From assembly GCF_004959855.1 (NCBI RefSeq), contig NZ_SPNT01000004.1, positions 186,001 to 250,000 of the forward strand: DNA of 64,000 nucleotides. The letters are read 5' to 3'. This DNA is from Nitratireductor sp. XY-223 (lineage in GTDB: Bacteria; Pseudomonadota; Alphaproteobacteria; Rhizobiales; Rhizobiaceae). The position numbers and the translations under genes are program-made. This document shows positions 31,631 to 40,464 of this stretch, piece by piece. How positions within the stretch are numbered: the first letter of the stretch is position 1; every line of letters begins with the position of its first letter. Under the pieces are notes generated by a model. It saw only the letters and a program-made list of their open reading frames with translations, was not told the DNA's origin and searched no databases.

Positions 31631-34228
31631 CTACCGACCGTGCAGATGGCCGTGCTGGTGCAGCGGCGTGTTGACGATCTCGGCGAGCCGCGCCCGGCGG
31701 TCGAGCCGGTTGTCGATCAGCCGCTCCATGCCGACGCGCACCACGCCGAGCACGATGAGCCAGGCGATGAGATAGACCCAGACCCAGAAAATCACCGTCC
31801 ATGAGATCTGCGGCACGATCCATCCGAAGCCGCACATCAGCACCGCAAGCGCCTGGGTGCAGATGATAGCAATGGCGAGCTGGCGCGACGGGAACGGCGG
31901 TTCGAAAAACCAGCGGTGTGTGCGGGTGACGAGCAGCAGCAGATGACCGCCGGCGACGAGCTGCAGGAACATCACCGTCTGCAGGTGCTCCTTGCTCGAA
32001 ATGCCAAACCACGCGGAGGCCCCGGCATGGTCGAGCACGGCAAAGCCGATCAAAAGCAGGCCGAAGGACTGGACGATGGAGCCGAAGCCGAGCACCGCCG
32101 AGACGGACAGAAGCCGCGGCATACGCCACCTTATCGGGTTCTGCGACACTGCCGTGTTGTCATAGGCGATGGTCATGATCGGCACGTCGTCGAGCAGCGA
32201 CATGATGACGATCATGATCGCCGTCAGCGGCTGGAAGCCCAAAAAGATGGTCGACAGCACCACAAGGAACATGATGTCCATGGTCAGCGCCACGCGGTAG
32301 ATCGTGTAGGAGGTGATGCGCCCGAAGATGCGCCGCGCCTCGTCGATGGCATTGTCGATCACCGAAAGGCCCGGCGCCGTCAGGATCAGCGCCGCCGCGC
32401 CGCGCGCAGCATCGGTGGCGCCGGAGACGGCAGTGCCGCAATCGGCCTGTTTGAGGGCCGGCGCGTCGTTGACCCCGTCTCCCGTCATCGCCACCAGGTG
32501 GCCGCGCTGCTGCAGCGCCTTGACGATGGCGTATTTGTGCTCCGGGAAGACGCGGGCGAAACCGTCGGCCTTCTCGATGGAATCGGCGATCTTGCCGGGC
32601 ACATGGTCCGGGTCCATGTCTTTCGGAAAGGCATCGGCGGCCGGAATGATGTTGGTGCCGAGGCCGAGCTGGCGGGCCGTCTCGCGGGCGATCGCCGTGT
32701 CGTCGCCGGTCACCATCTTCACCGAGACACCCTTGGCACGGACCTTTTCGATCGTGGCTTCCGAATCGTCGCGCGGCGGATCGAACATAGGCAGGATGCC
32801 GAGCAGCTTCCAGCTCTTGCCGCCGTCCTCAGAGCGGGCAACGCCGAGCGCCCGGTAGCCGCGCTTGCCGAGATCGGCGACGGATTGCTCGACCTTGTCT
32901 GTGATGTCCTTCGGCGGCTTTGCCAGGTCGACGATCGCCTGTGGCGCGCCCTTGGCGACGCTCAGCGCCGCGCCCTTCTCGTCGGTCGCCTCGGCCATGG
33001 TGCGCTTCGAGACCGGGTCGAAGGGCGTGAACTTCGTGACGTGATAGGCATCGCGCGCCACCGGGTTCTTCAGCGCCTCCAGCACGGCGGTGTCGATGAC
33101 GTCGGCATTCTGACGTTCCGAGGCGATCGCGGCGGCGAGCACCACGTCCTGCGGATCGGTCGCCTCCAGGAGGATCGGATCGCCGAGCGAGAGCTGGTTC
33201 TTCGTGAGCGTTCCGGTCTTGTCGGAGCACAGGATGTCGACGCCGGCCATTTCCTCGATCGAGGCGAGCCGCGAGACGATGGCCTTTTCCTTCGACAACG
33301 CCAGCGCGCCGAGCGCCATAGTGATCGAAAAGACGGCGGGCATCGCCACCGGGATCGAGGCGACAAGCAGGATCAGCACGAACTGCAGGATGTCGAGCGC
33401 GTCGGCAAGGCCCCAGTTCTCGGCAACGACGATGTCGCGCCAGACCTGCACGGCGACCATGATCAGCGCCAGGACGACGGCGACGGCGATCAGGAAATTG
33501 CCGATCTGGAACATCGCCCGCTGGGCATGGCTGACGGCGCCGGCGCCGGCGACGAGCTTGGCGGTGCGGCCGAAGAAGGTGTTGGCGCCGGTGGCGATCA
33601 CCACCGCGTCCATCTCGCCCTGCTTGACGACGGAGCCGGAATAGGCCTCGTCGCCCGGCTTCTTGGCGACCGGCAGCGATTCGCCCGTCAGCGCCGCCTG
33701 GTCGATGGAGGCGTAGTCGCCGGAGACCAGCCTGAGATCCGCCGGCACGATCTCGCCGAGGCGGATCCGGACGATGTCGCCGGGCACCAGCGTCGCAGCG
33801 TCGATGGTCTTCAGCGCGCCGTCGCGCAGGGCCGTCGCATGCGGGGCGAGGCTCTTCTTCAGCGCCGCCAGCGCGTTGGACGCCTTCATGTCCTGCCACA
33901 GTTCGAGGCTCGCATTGAAGACGAGCAAGCCGAATATGATGATGAAATCGTCCCAGCGGCCGAGGAAGGCGGAGACCAGCGCCGCCGCCTCGATCATGAA
34001 GGCGATGGGGCCGGTGAAGTATTTGAGGATCTTGTGCGCCAGGCTGATATGTTTTTCCGGCAGCGCGTTGGGCCCGTACCGGTGGAGGCGCTTTTGAGCA
34101 TCGGCTTCCGTGAGACCCTTTTCGGGATCAACCTGGAGCTGTTTGAGGACGCCGTCGACGGGCATCGATTCCAGGTCTTTGCTGTCCTGCTCGCTCACTG
34201 CCGGCTTGCCACTCTCGTTCATACGCAT
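31631..34228 (-). CDS. Plasma-membrane proton-efflux P-type ATPase (P3A)
   Basis: 865 residues from ATG 34228; an ATG two codons later is equally possible. Landmarks in order: actuator motif LTGESLPVAKK, membrane M4 LLVASIPVAMPAVFSIT, phosphorylation site CSDKTGTLTKNQLSL, the KGAPQAI nucleotide site and the hinge MTGDGVNDAPALKQADCGTAVSGATDAA. About ten membrane helices are present. M4 carries PVAMP instead of the PEGLP of calcium pumps, which fits the P3 proton-pump group (Pma1-like). It would expel protons at the cost of ATP, useful in acid conditions. Downstream on the same strand is PPK2, which regenerates nucleotides. Confidence 0.92.
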   Translation of the reverse strand: MRMNESGKPAVSEQDSKDLESMPVDGVLKQLQVDPEKGLTEADAQKRLHRYGPNALPEKHISLAHKILKYFTGPIAFMIEAAALVSAFLGRWDDFIIIFGLLVFNASLELWQDMKASNALAALKKSLAPHATALRDGALKTIDAATLVPGDIVRIRLGEIVPADLRLVSGDYASIDQAALTGESLPVAKKPGDEAYSGSVVKQGEMDAVVIATGANTFFGRTAKLVAGAGAVSHAQRAMFQIGNFLIAVAVVLALIMVAVQVWRDIVVAENWGLADALDILQFVLILLVASIPVAMPAVFSITMALGALALSKEKAIVSRLASIEEMAGVDILCSDKTGTLTKNQLSLGDPILLEATDPQDVVLAAAIASERQNADVIDTAVLEALKNPVARDAYHVTKFTPFDPVSKRTMAEATDEKGAALSVAKGAPQAIVDLAKPPKDITDKVEQSVADLGKRGYRALGVARSEDGGKSWKLLGILPMFDPPRDDSEATIEKVRAKGVSVKMVTGDDTAIARETARQLGLGTNIIPAADAFPKDMDPDHVPGKIADSIEKADGFARVFPEHKYAIVKALQQRGHLVAMTGDGVNDAPALKQADCGTAVSGATDAARGAAALILTAPGLSVIDNAIDEARRIFGRITSYTIYRVALTMDIMFLVVLSTIFLGFQPLTAIMIVIMSLLDDVPIMTIAYDNTAVSQNPIRWRMPRLLSVSAVLGFGSIVQSFGLLLIGFAVLDHAGASAWFGISSKEHLQTVMFLQLVAGGHLLLLVTRTHRWFFEPPFPSRQLAIAIICTQALAVLMCGFGWIVPQISWTVIFWVWVYLIAWLIVLGVVRVGMERLIDNRLDRRARLAEIVNTPLHQHGHLHGR

Positions 34229-34355
34229 ACCCCGAGTTGCCCCACCCACTTGAGTATGGACAATCTGGAGTGGAAATGAAGCCGGAAAAGGAAGGAATTG
34301 TGGTCTTGCCGACCGGCGCCCTATATCGTTGGGTTGGCAAAACGGAGTGGAAACG

Positions 34356-35549
34356 ATGCCCGGACCGCTAGACGGCTTCAAGATCATAGACCTGACCTCG
34401 ATGATATCGGGGCCGCTGGCGACACGCACCCTGGCCGACCAGGGGGCCGATGTCATCAAGGTCGAGGCACCCTCAGGCGATCATGCCCGCCACGTGGCGA
34501 CGCGGCGCGGCGGCTTTTCCGCCTCGTTCCTCAACAACAACCGCAACAAGCGTTCCGTCGTCCTCAACCTCAAGCACCCGGAGGGCCTTTCCGCGCTCAA
34601 GCGGCTGGCCGCCGATGCGGACGTGATCATCCAGAATTTCCGGCCGGGCGTCGCCGAGCGCATCGGTGTCGGCGAGGCGGCGATCCGCGCCGCCAGTCCC
34701 GAAATCGTCTACGTGTCGATCGCCGGCTTCGGCTTCGACGGCCCATACGCCGCAAAACCGGTGTTCGATCCGCTGATCCAAGCGGTCTCCGGGCTGACGA
34801 CGGTTCAGGCGGGCTCGGACGAGGCGCGGCCGCGGCTGGTGCGCACCATCCTGCCCGACAAGGTGACCGGCATCCAGGCGAGCCAGGCGATCACCGCCGC
34901 GCTGCTTGCCCGCGAGCGCACCGGTAAGGGCCAGCATGTACGGCTTTCCATGCTCGACACCGTCGTCTCGTTCCTGTGGAGCTCGGACATGGGGCGCCAT
35001 ACCTTCGTCGGCGAGGAAGGCGACAAGGAAAACGCGCAGTCCTTCATCGATCTCATCTACGAGACGACGGACGGCTATATCAGCGTCGCGGTGATGCAGG
35101 ACAAGGAGTGGCAGGCCTTCGCGCGCGCTGCCGAGCGGCCTGATATCCTGGAGGACGAGCGCTTCCGGACCGCCGAGGGCCGCGAGCGCTTCAAGAACGA
35201 GCGGCTCGAACTCATCCAGTCGATCCTGAAGGACCGCGGCACGGCCGAATGGCTGGAGCGGCTGGAGGCCGAGGACGTGCCCTGCGCACCGGTGCTGACC
35301 CGCGAGGAGGTGATCCGCCACCCGCAGATCCGCGCCAACGACATCGTCGAGGAGCTCGACCATCCGCAAGCGGGCCGGCTGCGCCAAACCCGCAACCCGG
35401 CGCGCTTTTCAGGAACGCCGGCGGCGCACCGCATGGGCGCGCCGGTGCTGGGCGGCCAGACCCGCGAGGTGCTTGCCGAGCACGGTTTTACGGGCGACGA
35501 AATCGCGGCGTTGGAAGCGAGCGGCGCAGCGGCGCAGGCAAAGCGCTGA
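34356..35549 (+). CDS. CaiB/BaiF family CoA transferase
   Basis: 397 residues from ATG 34356. The type III CoA-transferase signature is present: LDGFKIIDLTSMISGPLATRTLADQGADVIKVE at the start, LNLKHPEGLSALKRLAADADVIIQNFRPG, and the HVRLSMLDTVVSFLWSSDM region. The catalytic aspartate is expected in the LxLKxPEG..AD segment region of the family and appears conserved. It moves CoA between carboxylic acids; the acids cannot be named. It diverges from the proton ATPase and is not in an obvious pathway operon. Confidence 0.9.
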   Translation: MPGPLDGFKIIDLTSMISGPLATRTLADQGADVIKVEAPSGDHARHVATRRGGFSASFLNNNRNKRSVVLNLKHPEGLSALKRLAADADVIIQNFRPGVAERIGVGEAAIRAASPEIVYVSIAGFGFDGPYAAKPVFDPLIQAVSGLTTVQAGSDEARPRLVRTILPDKVTGIQASQAITAALLARERTGKGQHVRLSMLDTVVSFLWSSDMGRHTFVGEEGDKENAQSFIDLIYETTDGYISVAVMQDKEWQAFARAAERPDILEDERFRTAEGRERFKNERLELIQSILKDRGTAEWLERLEAEDVPCAPVLTREEVIRHPQIRANDIVEELDHPQAGRLRQTRNPARFSGTPAAHRMGAPVLGGQTREVLAEHGFTGDEIAALEASGAAAQAKR

Positions 35550-35634
35550 AACCGGCGCCAGATCTTAGCAATATCGATCAAGCGGAATTGGGCGAAAGCG
35601 GCGATATTCGGCGCGTGAACGTCGAAGGGAGACT

Positions 35635-36468
35635 TTGTTGAGCCTCGCCGAGCGCCTCGCCTGGCAGATCGAAAGGCAGCTCCACGATCCGCTGTCGATC
35701 GGCCTCTTGTCCGAACGCTGCGCCGCGAGCCCTTATCATATGGCCCGCGTGTTCCGGTCGGTCACCGGTCTTTCGCCGATGACCTACGTACGGGCGCGGC
35801 GGCTTACGGAAGCGGCAAAGCGGCTGGCAAACGGAAAGGACGACATCCTGACTGTCGCACTTGATGCGCAGTTCAGCTCCCACGAGGCGTTCACCCGGGC
35901 CTTCGCCGCCTATTTCGGCGTGCTGCCGCGCAGCGTCCGAAGGGCCCGGTCAACCGCGGACCTTGAACTGATGGAGCCTTTGAAAATGAAAAAAGACCTG
36001 ATTGTGGACGTCGCCAAACCGGAGATCAGGGAGCGCGACGGCTTCCGGGTCATCGGCATGAGCAAGCAAGCCAGCGTCGAAACCACCAGCACCATACCGC
36101 CACTGTGGCAGGCCTTTGCTGCACGCCACACGGAACTGGGCGACGCGATTCACAATCCATCCTACGGTGTGAGCTGGAACGGCGATGAACATGGAAATTT
36201 CAAATATATGGCCGGGCATGAGGCAGGACCTGACATTGCCGTGCCTGACGGCATGGAGGAAATGCTGATCCCCAAGGCCCGCTATGCCGTCTTCACCCAT
36301 GACGGCCATATCTCGGACATCCCGAAAACGATCTACACGATCTGGAACAAGGCGTTGCCCGATGAGGGGCTTGAGCCTGCGGAAACGCCGGATTTCGAGC
36401 TTTATGACCAGCGCTTTGATGCGGCGACCGGGCGCGGCACCGTTGAAATCTGGATTCCGGTTCAATAA
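35635..36468 (+). CDS. AraC family regulator with GyrI-like effector domain
   Basis: 277 residues starting at tandem TTG codons (35635 or 35638) with GAAGGGA upstream. Two helix-turn-helices occupy the first ~105 residues (DPLSIGLLSERCAASPYHMARVFRSVTGLSPMTYVRARRL.., FSSHEAFTRAFAAYFGVLP). From ~120 a GyrI-like/SHV-type small-molecule domain follows (PEIRERDGFRVIGMSKQAS...WIPVQ), the same order as Rob and related regulators. Such proteins sense hydrophobic compounds. The next gene, an alpha/beta-fold protein, may be its target. Confidence 0.9.
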   Translation: MLSLAERLAWQIERQLHDPLSIGLLSERCAASPYHMARVFRSVTGLSPMTYVRARRLTEAAKRLANGKDDILTVALDAQFSSHEAFTRAFAAYFGVLPRSVRRARSTADLELMEPLKMKKDLIVDVAKPEIRERDGFRVIGMSKQASVETTSTIPPLWQAFAARHTELGDAIHNPSYGVSWNGDEHGNFKYMAGHEAGPDIAVPDGMEEMLIPKARYAVFTHDGHISDIPKTIYTIWNKALPDEGLEPAETPDFELYDQRFDAATGRGTVEIWIPVQ

Positions 36469-36538
36469 CCGGTGACCGATGCCGAAAAATCCTCCATTGT
36501 GATGGCAAGACACTGTAATCATCAGCGGAGGCAGCGCC

Positions 36539-37315
36539 ATGGCAAAAGACGTCGTCCTGATCCACGGGGCCTTTGCCGGCCCCTGGTGCATGGAAAATTA
36601 CCGCCGGTTCCTTGAAGAACGCGGCTGGACCTGCCACGCGCCGGCGCTGCGCTTCCATGACGGCGATCCGAAGGCGGAGCCCGATCCCGCCTTCGCGGAT
36701 ACCAGCATCCTTGACTACGCGAAGGACATCGCGGCGTTCGTCAAGACGCTCGACAGCCCGCCGGTCATCATCGCCCACGCGGTCAGCGCCATCGTCGCCC
36801 AGCAGGTGGCCGCGCAAGGCCTTGCCAGCGGGCTGGTGCTGATCAACCCCAACGCCACCTGGGGCATGCTGCCCGAGACCGACGACGAACGGGCGGTGGC
36901 GCGCGCCTTCATGGAACAGGGCCCGTTCTGGAAGGCGCCGGTGCGCGTCGATTTCGACCTCATCGCCCCGTTTGCCTGGAACCGGCTGGACGAAAAGACC
37001 CAGCACGAGACCTTCGAGAAGCTCGGGCCCGAATCCGGCCGGGTGATGTTCGAGATGTTCTTCTGGATGTTCGACGACCACCGGGCCGTCGCGGTCGACT
37101 TCGACCGTGTCACCTGCCCTGTCCTGGTCCTCTGCGGCGCGGAGGACCGGGCGGTGCGCCCGGCCGTCGGCAGGCAGATCGCCGAACGATACGGCTCAAA
37201 GGGCACTTACCATCTCGCCGAGAACCACGCGCATTTCCTGTTCATGGAGCCCGGCTGGGAGGATGTGGCGGCGGTCGCCGCCGGGTGGATGGAAGCATGC
37301 GTCGGTGCGGCATAG
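36539..37315 (+). CDS. Alpha/beta-hydrolase-fold protein lacking the nucleophile serine
   Basis: 258 residues. The fold is clear from the oxyanion segment VVLIHGAFAGPWC, the GLVLINPNATWG strand, the acid in VLVLCGAEDRAVRPAVG and the histidine in ENHAHFLFMEPGWE. The nucleophile elbow, usually GHSxGG, reads AHAVSA with alanine at position 81 instead of Ser/Cys/Asp. Unless Ser83 takes over, the canonical triad cannot form. It may be a ligand-binding or non-hydrolytic member, as in cofactor-free dioxygenases or hydroxynitrile-lyase-like proteins. It lies 70 bases after the AraC/GyrI gene on the same strand. Confidence 0.85.
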   Translation: MAKDVVLIHGAFAGPWCMENYRRFLEERGWTCHAPALRFHDGDPKAEPDPAFADTSILDYAKDIAAFVKTLDSPPVIIAHAVSAIVAQQVAAQGLASGLVLINPNATWGMLPETDDERAVARAFMEQGPFWKAPVRVDFDLIAPFAWNRLDEKTQHETFEKLGPESGRVMFEMFFWMFDDHRAVAVDFDRVTCPVLVLCGAEDRAVRPAVGRQIAERYGSKGTYHLAENHAHFLFMEPGWEDVAAVAAGWMEACVGAA

Positions 37316-37363
37316 CCGGACTCGCGTCGCTCTCTTCACTGTCCCTGAAGGTGACCACAGCCC

Positions 37364-38941
37364 TTAGGCCGAGTTCGCAGCGTTCATGCTGACGCGCGAT
37401 ACAGGAAAATCAGGCACAAACCGTAACTGATCTTTGAAGAACTTGAGTCTTGCGTCGCTCATGCCAGCGCCGACTCCATTTTTCGCGGCTATCGACACTT
37501 CGTATCTGTCTTGATAGGAAATTCCGCCCTTGCCCGCTTCGTCGAACCCGGGCAACCGCATGGTCCAGGCGACACCGGCCTCTTTCATCTCCGCGGAAGG
37601 CTTCAGCCAGCGTTCGCCATCCACGCCTTTCGGGCGTTTTGTCGGACCGGAGTATCCGGGATCATTGTTTGTGGTGCCGTCTCCCAGATTGTAGCCGGCC
37701 TTGACATAGTCGCGCCAATCCAGCCCGCCCTTTTCATGTATCCAGTCGCCGTTCATTACGATATCCAGGCTCTTCCAGCAACGCGTGAAGCGATTGTCTT
37801 CGCCCTCGCGCGGATCCTCTTCGCATTCGTTACGTCTCATCCAGTTCTTCCCGAACAACCGCCTGGTCCCTTTTTTGAGTTTGACTGCGTTGTTGAAATG
37901 TTTCAGGCGCCCCAGCGCCCTCTTCCGGAAGAGGCGCTCGCCGTGTTTGAAAAACCAGGAATTGTTGAAGACGTAGAAATCGCCTTCGTTTGCCTGCCTG
38001 CCCCCGAGTTTAAATCCAGATCCGCCTGTGCGTCCGCCGGCGGTTGCGGGCTTTTCCAGCCAGTGGTGGTTGTCGTAGATGTAGAACCAGCCGGCCCTTT
38101 GAAGCTCGAAGGAGTACGGGGCGTAGCAGTCGTCAAAGGTGTTGCTGCGCACCACCCAGTTCCAGGCGTGATCCTCCGGCTCGATGCAATTGTCGCGTAT
38201 GCGCGCGAAACGGTTGTTTTCGATCAGAACGTTGGAGGCCGAACGGCGGCCGTTGTTGAAGCGCGCCGCCGAGCGGTCCTCATCATCCGGCAGGTCGTCC
38301 ACACTGTTGAAGAAATGGATGCCATTGAACGCGTCTTCGATGTCGCAATCGCGGATCGTCACGTTGCCGGCAATGTTCCATGCGCGAAAAAAGTCGCCGT
38401 CAAACTGTCTTTGATCGCCTTCGACCACGCCACCGACAGTGGAGTTCTCGTAAGAGCCGTGGACCTGGCGCCATTCGATCCTGTCCCAAAGATCGCGCCA
38501 TCCCGTCTGTTTGAAACTGCAGCGCTCAATCCAGATATCGCGTGTGTCGACACCGTTGGCTCCGATCGCGACCGTACAGGGACCGAAATCGCAATCCAGC
38601 ACGACGATGTTCTGGCAATTGTCGAGGTTGAGGGCAGCCGGCCAGCAGTCCTTGAATTTCAGACCTTTCAGAACGACGAACTGGCAGCCCGACAGGGTAA
38701 GAGCGGCCTGGTCCGAGATCTGGCCGACACTCGGATAGAAACCGTTTTCCTGCCTCAGATACGCGATCCTATTGGCGCCTTCGTCAGGGCGTGTCCCGAA
38801 CGTATTCACGCTGATCTTGGACTTGCATGTGATGACGATCGGGCGATCATACGTGCCGCGCAGATTAGAGCGAACAATCGGCCGGGTCGGATCGTCTTTC
38901 AGAACTTCAGTTTCATAGTGCTTTGACTTCGAACCGGCCAT
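37364..38941 (-). CDS. Right-handed parallel beta-helix protein, cytoplasmic-looking, unknown function
   Basis: 525 residues from ATG 38941, preceded by GGGGGAGAGG. Short repeated strands with a ladder of Cys, Asn and hydrophobic residues (GCQFVVLKGLKFKDC, NCQNIVVLDCDFGPC, NVTIRDCDIEDAFNGIHFF, NVLIENNRFARI) indicate a parallel beta-helix like pectate lyases and polysaccharide-modifying enzymes. No signal peptide or Tat motif is present at the start, which is unusual for the fold. The C-terminal ~150 residues are rich in Trp, Lys and Gly and do not look helical. A polysaccharide-binding or lyase role is plausible but unproven; intact catalytic Asp/Lys sets could not be assigned. Confidence 0.8.
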   Translation of the reverse strand: MAGSKSKHYETEVLKDDPTRPIVRSNLRGTYDRPIVITCKSKISVNTFGTRPDEGANRIAYLRQENGFYPSVGQISDQAALTLSGCQFVVLKGLKFKDCWPAALNLDNCQNIVVLDCDFGPCTVAIGANGVDTRDIWIERCSFKQTGWRDLWDRIEWRQVHGSYENSTVGGVVEGDQRQFDGDFFRAWNIAGNVTIRDCDIEDAFNGIHFFNSVDDLPDDEDRSAARFNNGRRSASNVLIENNRFARIRDNCIEPEDHAWNWVVRSNTFDDCYAPYSFELQRAGWFYIYDNHHWLEKPATAGGRTGGSGFKLGGRQANEGDFYVFNNSWFFKHGERLFRKRALGRLKHFNNAVKLKKGTRRLFGKNWMRRNECEEDPREGEDNRFTRCWKSLDIVMNGDWIHEKGGLDWRDYVKAGYNLGDGTTNNDPGYSGPTKRPKGVDGERWLKPSAEMKEAGVAWTMRLPGFDEAGKGGISYQDRYEVSIAAKNGVGAGMSDARLKFFKDQLRFVPDFPVSRVSMNAANSA

Positions 38942-39059
38942 GCCTCTCCCCCAAAATATCTGAAACAGGGTCAGTCTATTCGGCTGAGGCGTCTCGACTG
39001 TAGGTTTTCTCACCAACTTGTATGCAACCGCTGCAGGCGCGACAACGTTTGTCCGTTGG

Positions 39060-39515
39060 TTAAGCAAGCGATGCGGCAAGGTTCTGCAATGCTGCCGCGT
39101 AGCCATCGCGGTGCCCTTGCAGTGCGTCCTCACCGGCAAAGGACGTTACTTGATCGGTGAGGCGCAGCAGCGAGCCGCCGTTTTCCGCACCGGCTATATC
39201 GAATGTGATCAGCGCCACGGTGAGAAGCTGCTCACCGTCCCACAGCTCCTCCGAAAACGAGATCACCGAGGGCGGTTCGACCAGGTGATAGGCAACACGC
39301 ATTTCCCAGTTCAGCGGACCGCCCGCGGGGCCGCAACGCGCGGTCTCGCTGCCGCCGGTGCGCAGGTCGCTTTGAAGGATCCTGATCTCCACATCCGCAT
39401 TGGGCGCCGACCAGCGTTCGCGGGCGCGCGGGTCGGCAAAGGCCGCAAACAGCCTGTCCGGCGCGGCCGCGAAGGACCGCTCGATTGCAATCGTTTCATG
39501 GACCGACCGCATCAT
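39060..39515 (-). CDS. SRPBCC / AHSA1-like protein (second of operon)
   Basis: 151 residues; the START/Bet v1-like domain begins with VHETIAIERSFAAAPDRLFAAFADPRARERWSAP and ends with VTSFAGEDALQGHRDGYAAALQNL, the typical pattern of AHSA1-type proteins. It overlaps the preceding SRPBCC gene by four bases and is the third gene under the ArsR regulator. These domains bind hydrophobic ligands or act as chaperone-like stress proteins; the role here is unknown. Confidence 0.87.
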   Translation of the reverse strand: MMRSVHETIAIERSFAAAPDRLFAAFADPRARERWSAPNADVEIRILQSDLRTGGSETARCGPAGGPLNWEMRVAYHLVEPPSVISFSEELWDGEQLLTVALITFDIAGAENGGSLLRLTDQVTSFAGEDALQGHRDGYAAALQNLAASLA

Positions 39516-39973
39516 CCGTCCACTTCCTTCTCCAGCCGGTCGAGCATGACGCCCCAGCCGTTCTCATGGGCGGAGCGCATGCTCTCGCCCGTCATGAATG
39601 CCGCCTGCTCGCAGCAAACGAGCCGCGTTCCTGTTCCTTCCGGGTGGAACTCGATGGTCGACTGCATGCAGGAAAACGCGGCGCCGTTCGAAATGACGCG
39701 CACCGATGTGACAATACTGCCGGCCGGAACGATGTCGATGTATCTGGTGTCGAAGCTCACGATCACCGCGCCGTCCTTCATCAGGTGGCTTTTCTCGTAA
39801 CCGCCGGTGCGAAAATCGAAACCCTCGTAATCCATCTCCATTCCGTCGGGTGTCGGCTCCCAGCGCCGGCGCGCATCGCTGTCTTCCCAGGCGGCGAAAA
39901 CGCGCTCGGGCGCGGCCTTGAAAACCCGCTCTATCCTGATGGTTTCATGGACGATTTCCGGTTTTCCCGTCAT
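39512..39973 (-). CDS. SRPBCC / AHSA1-like protein (first of operon)
   Basis: 153 residues from ATG 39973 with GAGGGAG upstream. Its start (IVHETIRIERVFKAAPERVFAAWEDSDARRRWEPT) and end (SMRSAHENGWGVMLDRLEKEV) match the AHSA1 family and are clearly related to the downstream SRPBCC gene, so the two arose by duplication. ArsR-SRPBCC gene pairs are common in alphaproteobacteria and the regulator is usually autogenous. Confidence 0.88.
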   Translation of the reverse strand: MTGKPEIVHETIRIERVFKAAPERVFAAWEDSDARRRWEPTPDGMEMDYEGFDFRTGGYEKSHLMKDGAVIVSFDTRYIDIVPAGSIVTSVRVISNGAAFSCMQSTIEFHPEGTGTRLVCCEQAAFMTGESMRSAHENGWGVMLDRLEKEVDG

Positions 39974-39996
39974 GCTTTTCTCCCTCAAGTGTTGCT

Positions 39997-40329
39997 TTAA
40001 TTCTGCTGTTCGTTGTCGAGATAGTTTTCCAGGGCATCGAGCCGCGCCTCCCAGACGGAACGGCGGTCGCGCAGCCACGCTTCGGCCGCCTCCAGCGCGT
40101 TTGCGCGCAAGTGGCAGGTGCGCACGCGGCCGGTCTTTTCTGTGGTGATGATTGCGCCGTCCTCCAGCACGCGCAGGTGCTGCATGAATGACGGCAGCGC
40201 CATCTTGAACGGTTTCGCCAGCTCGCCCACCGTTGCCGGCCCGCCTGCAAGGCGCTCGACCACGGCACGCCGGGTCGGATCGGCGAGCGCATGGAAAAAC
40301 GTATCGATCCGGGTTTGATTGTTAGGCAT
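39997..40329 (-). CDS. ArsR/SmtB family winged-helix repressor
   Basis: 110 residues from ATG 40329: the ArsR core is FFHALADPTRRAVVERLAGGPATVGELAKPFKMALPSFMQHLRVLEDGAIITTEKTGRVRTCHL. No metal-binding CVC motif is seen, so it is probably not a metal sensor; ArsR proteins paired with SRPBCC genes form such a non-metal group. The start codon lies inside the perfect dyad GTTAGG-CATAAA-CCTAAC, and a second dyad of the same TTAG-N8-CTAA form lies 49 bases upstream. Both are likely operators for self-repression. Confidence 0.9.
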   Translation of the reverse strand: MPNNQTRIDTFFHALADPTRRAVVERLAGGPATVGELAKPFKMALPSFMQHLRVLEDGAIITTEKTGRVRTCHLRANALEAAEAWLRDRRSVWEARLDALENYLDNEQQN

Positions 40330-40338
40330 AAACCTAAC
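40321..40338. promoter_or_regulatory. Predicted ArsR operator 1 (dyad over the start codon)
   Basis: GTTAGG-N6-CCTAAC, a perfect 6-base dyad containing TTAG-N8-CTAA and covering the arsR start codon at 40329. It matches the core of the dyad at 40370-40389. Confidence 0.6.
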
Positions 40339-40369
40339 TATAAGGACGCCTTCGCCGGTCGTCAATATC

Positions 40370-40389
40370 ACTTAGGTAAAAAACTAAGT
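40370..40389. promoter_or_regulatory. Predicted ArsR operator 2
   Basis: ACTTAG-N8-CTAAGT, a perfect 6-base dyad with the same TTAG-N8-CTAA core as the dyad at 40321. It lies between the repressor gene and the divergent acetyltransferase gene and could also affect the latter. Confidence 0.6.
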
Positions 40390-40464
40390 AATTCGAAGGC
40401 GAACTCCCGGGAGATTTATCGGCAAAGGTCCTGTATAGGGACCCTCACCCCAAGGAGGACCGTC

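Noticed and set aside
31916-34279. 787-codon open frame opposite the proton ATPase
   Set aside because: Antisense shadow of a clear P-type ATPase with all motifs.
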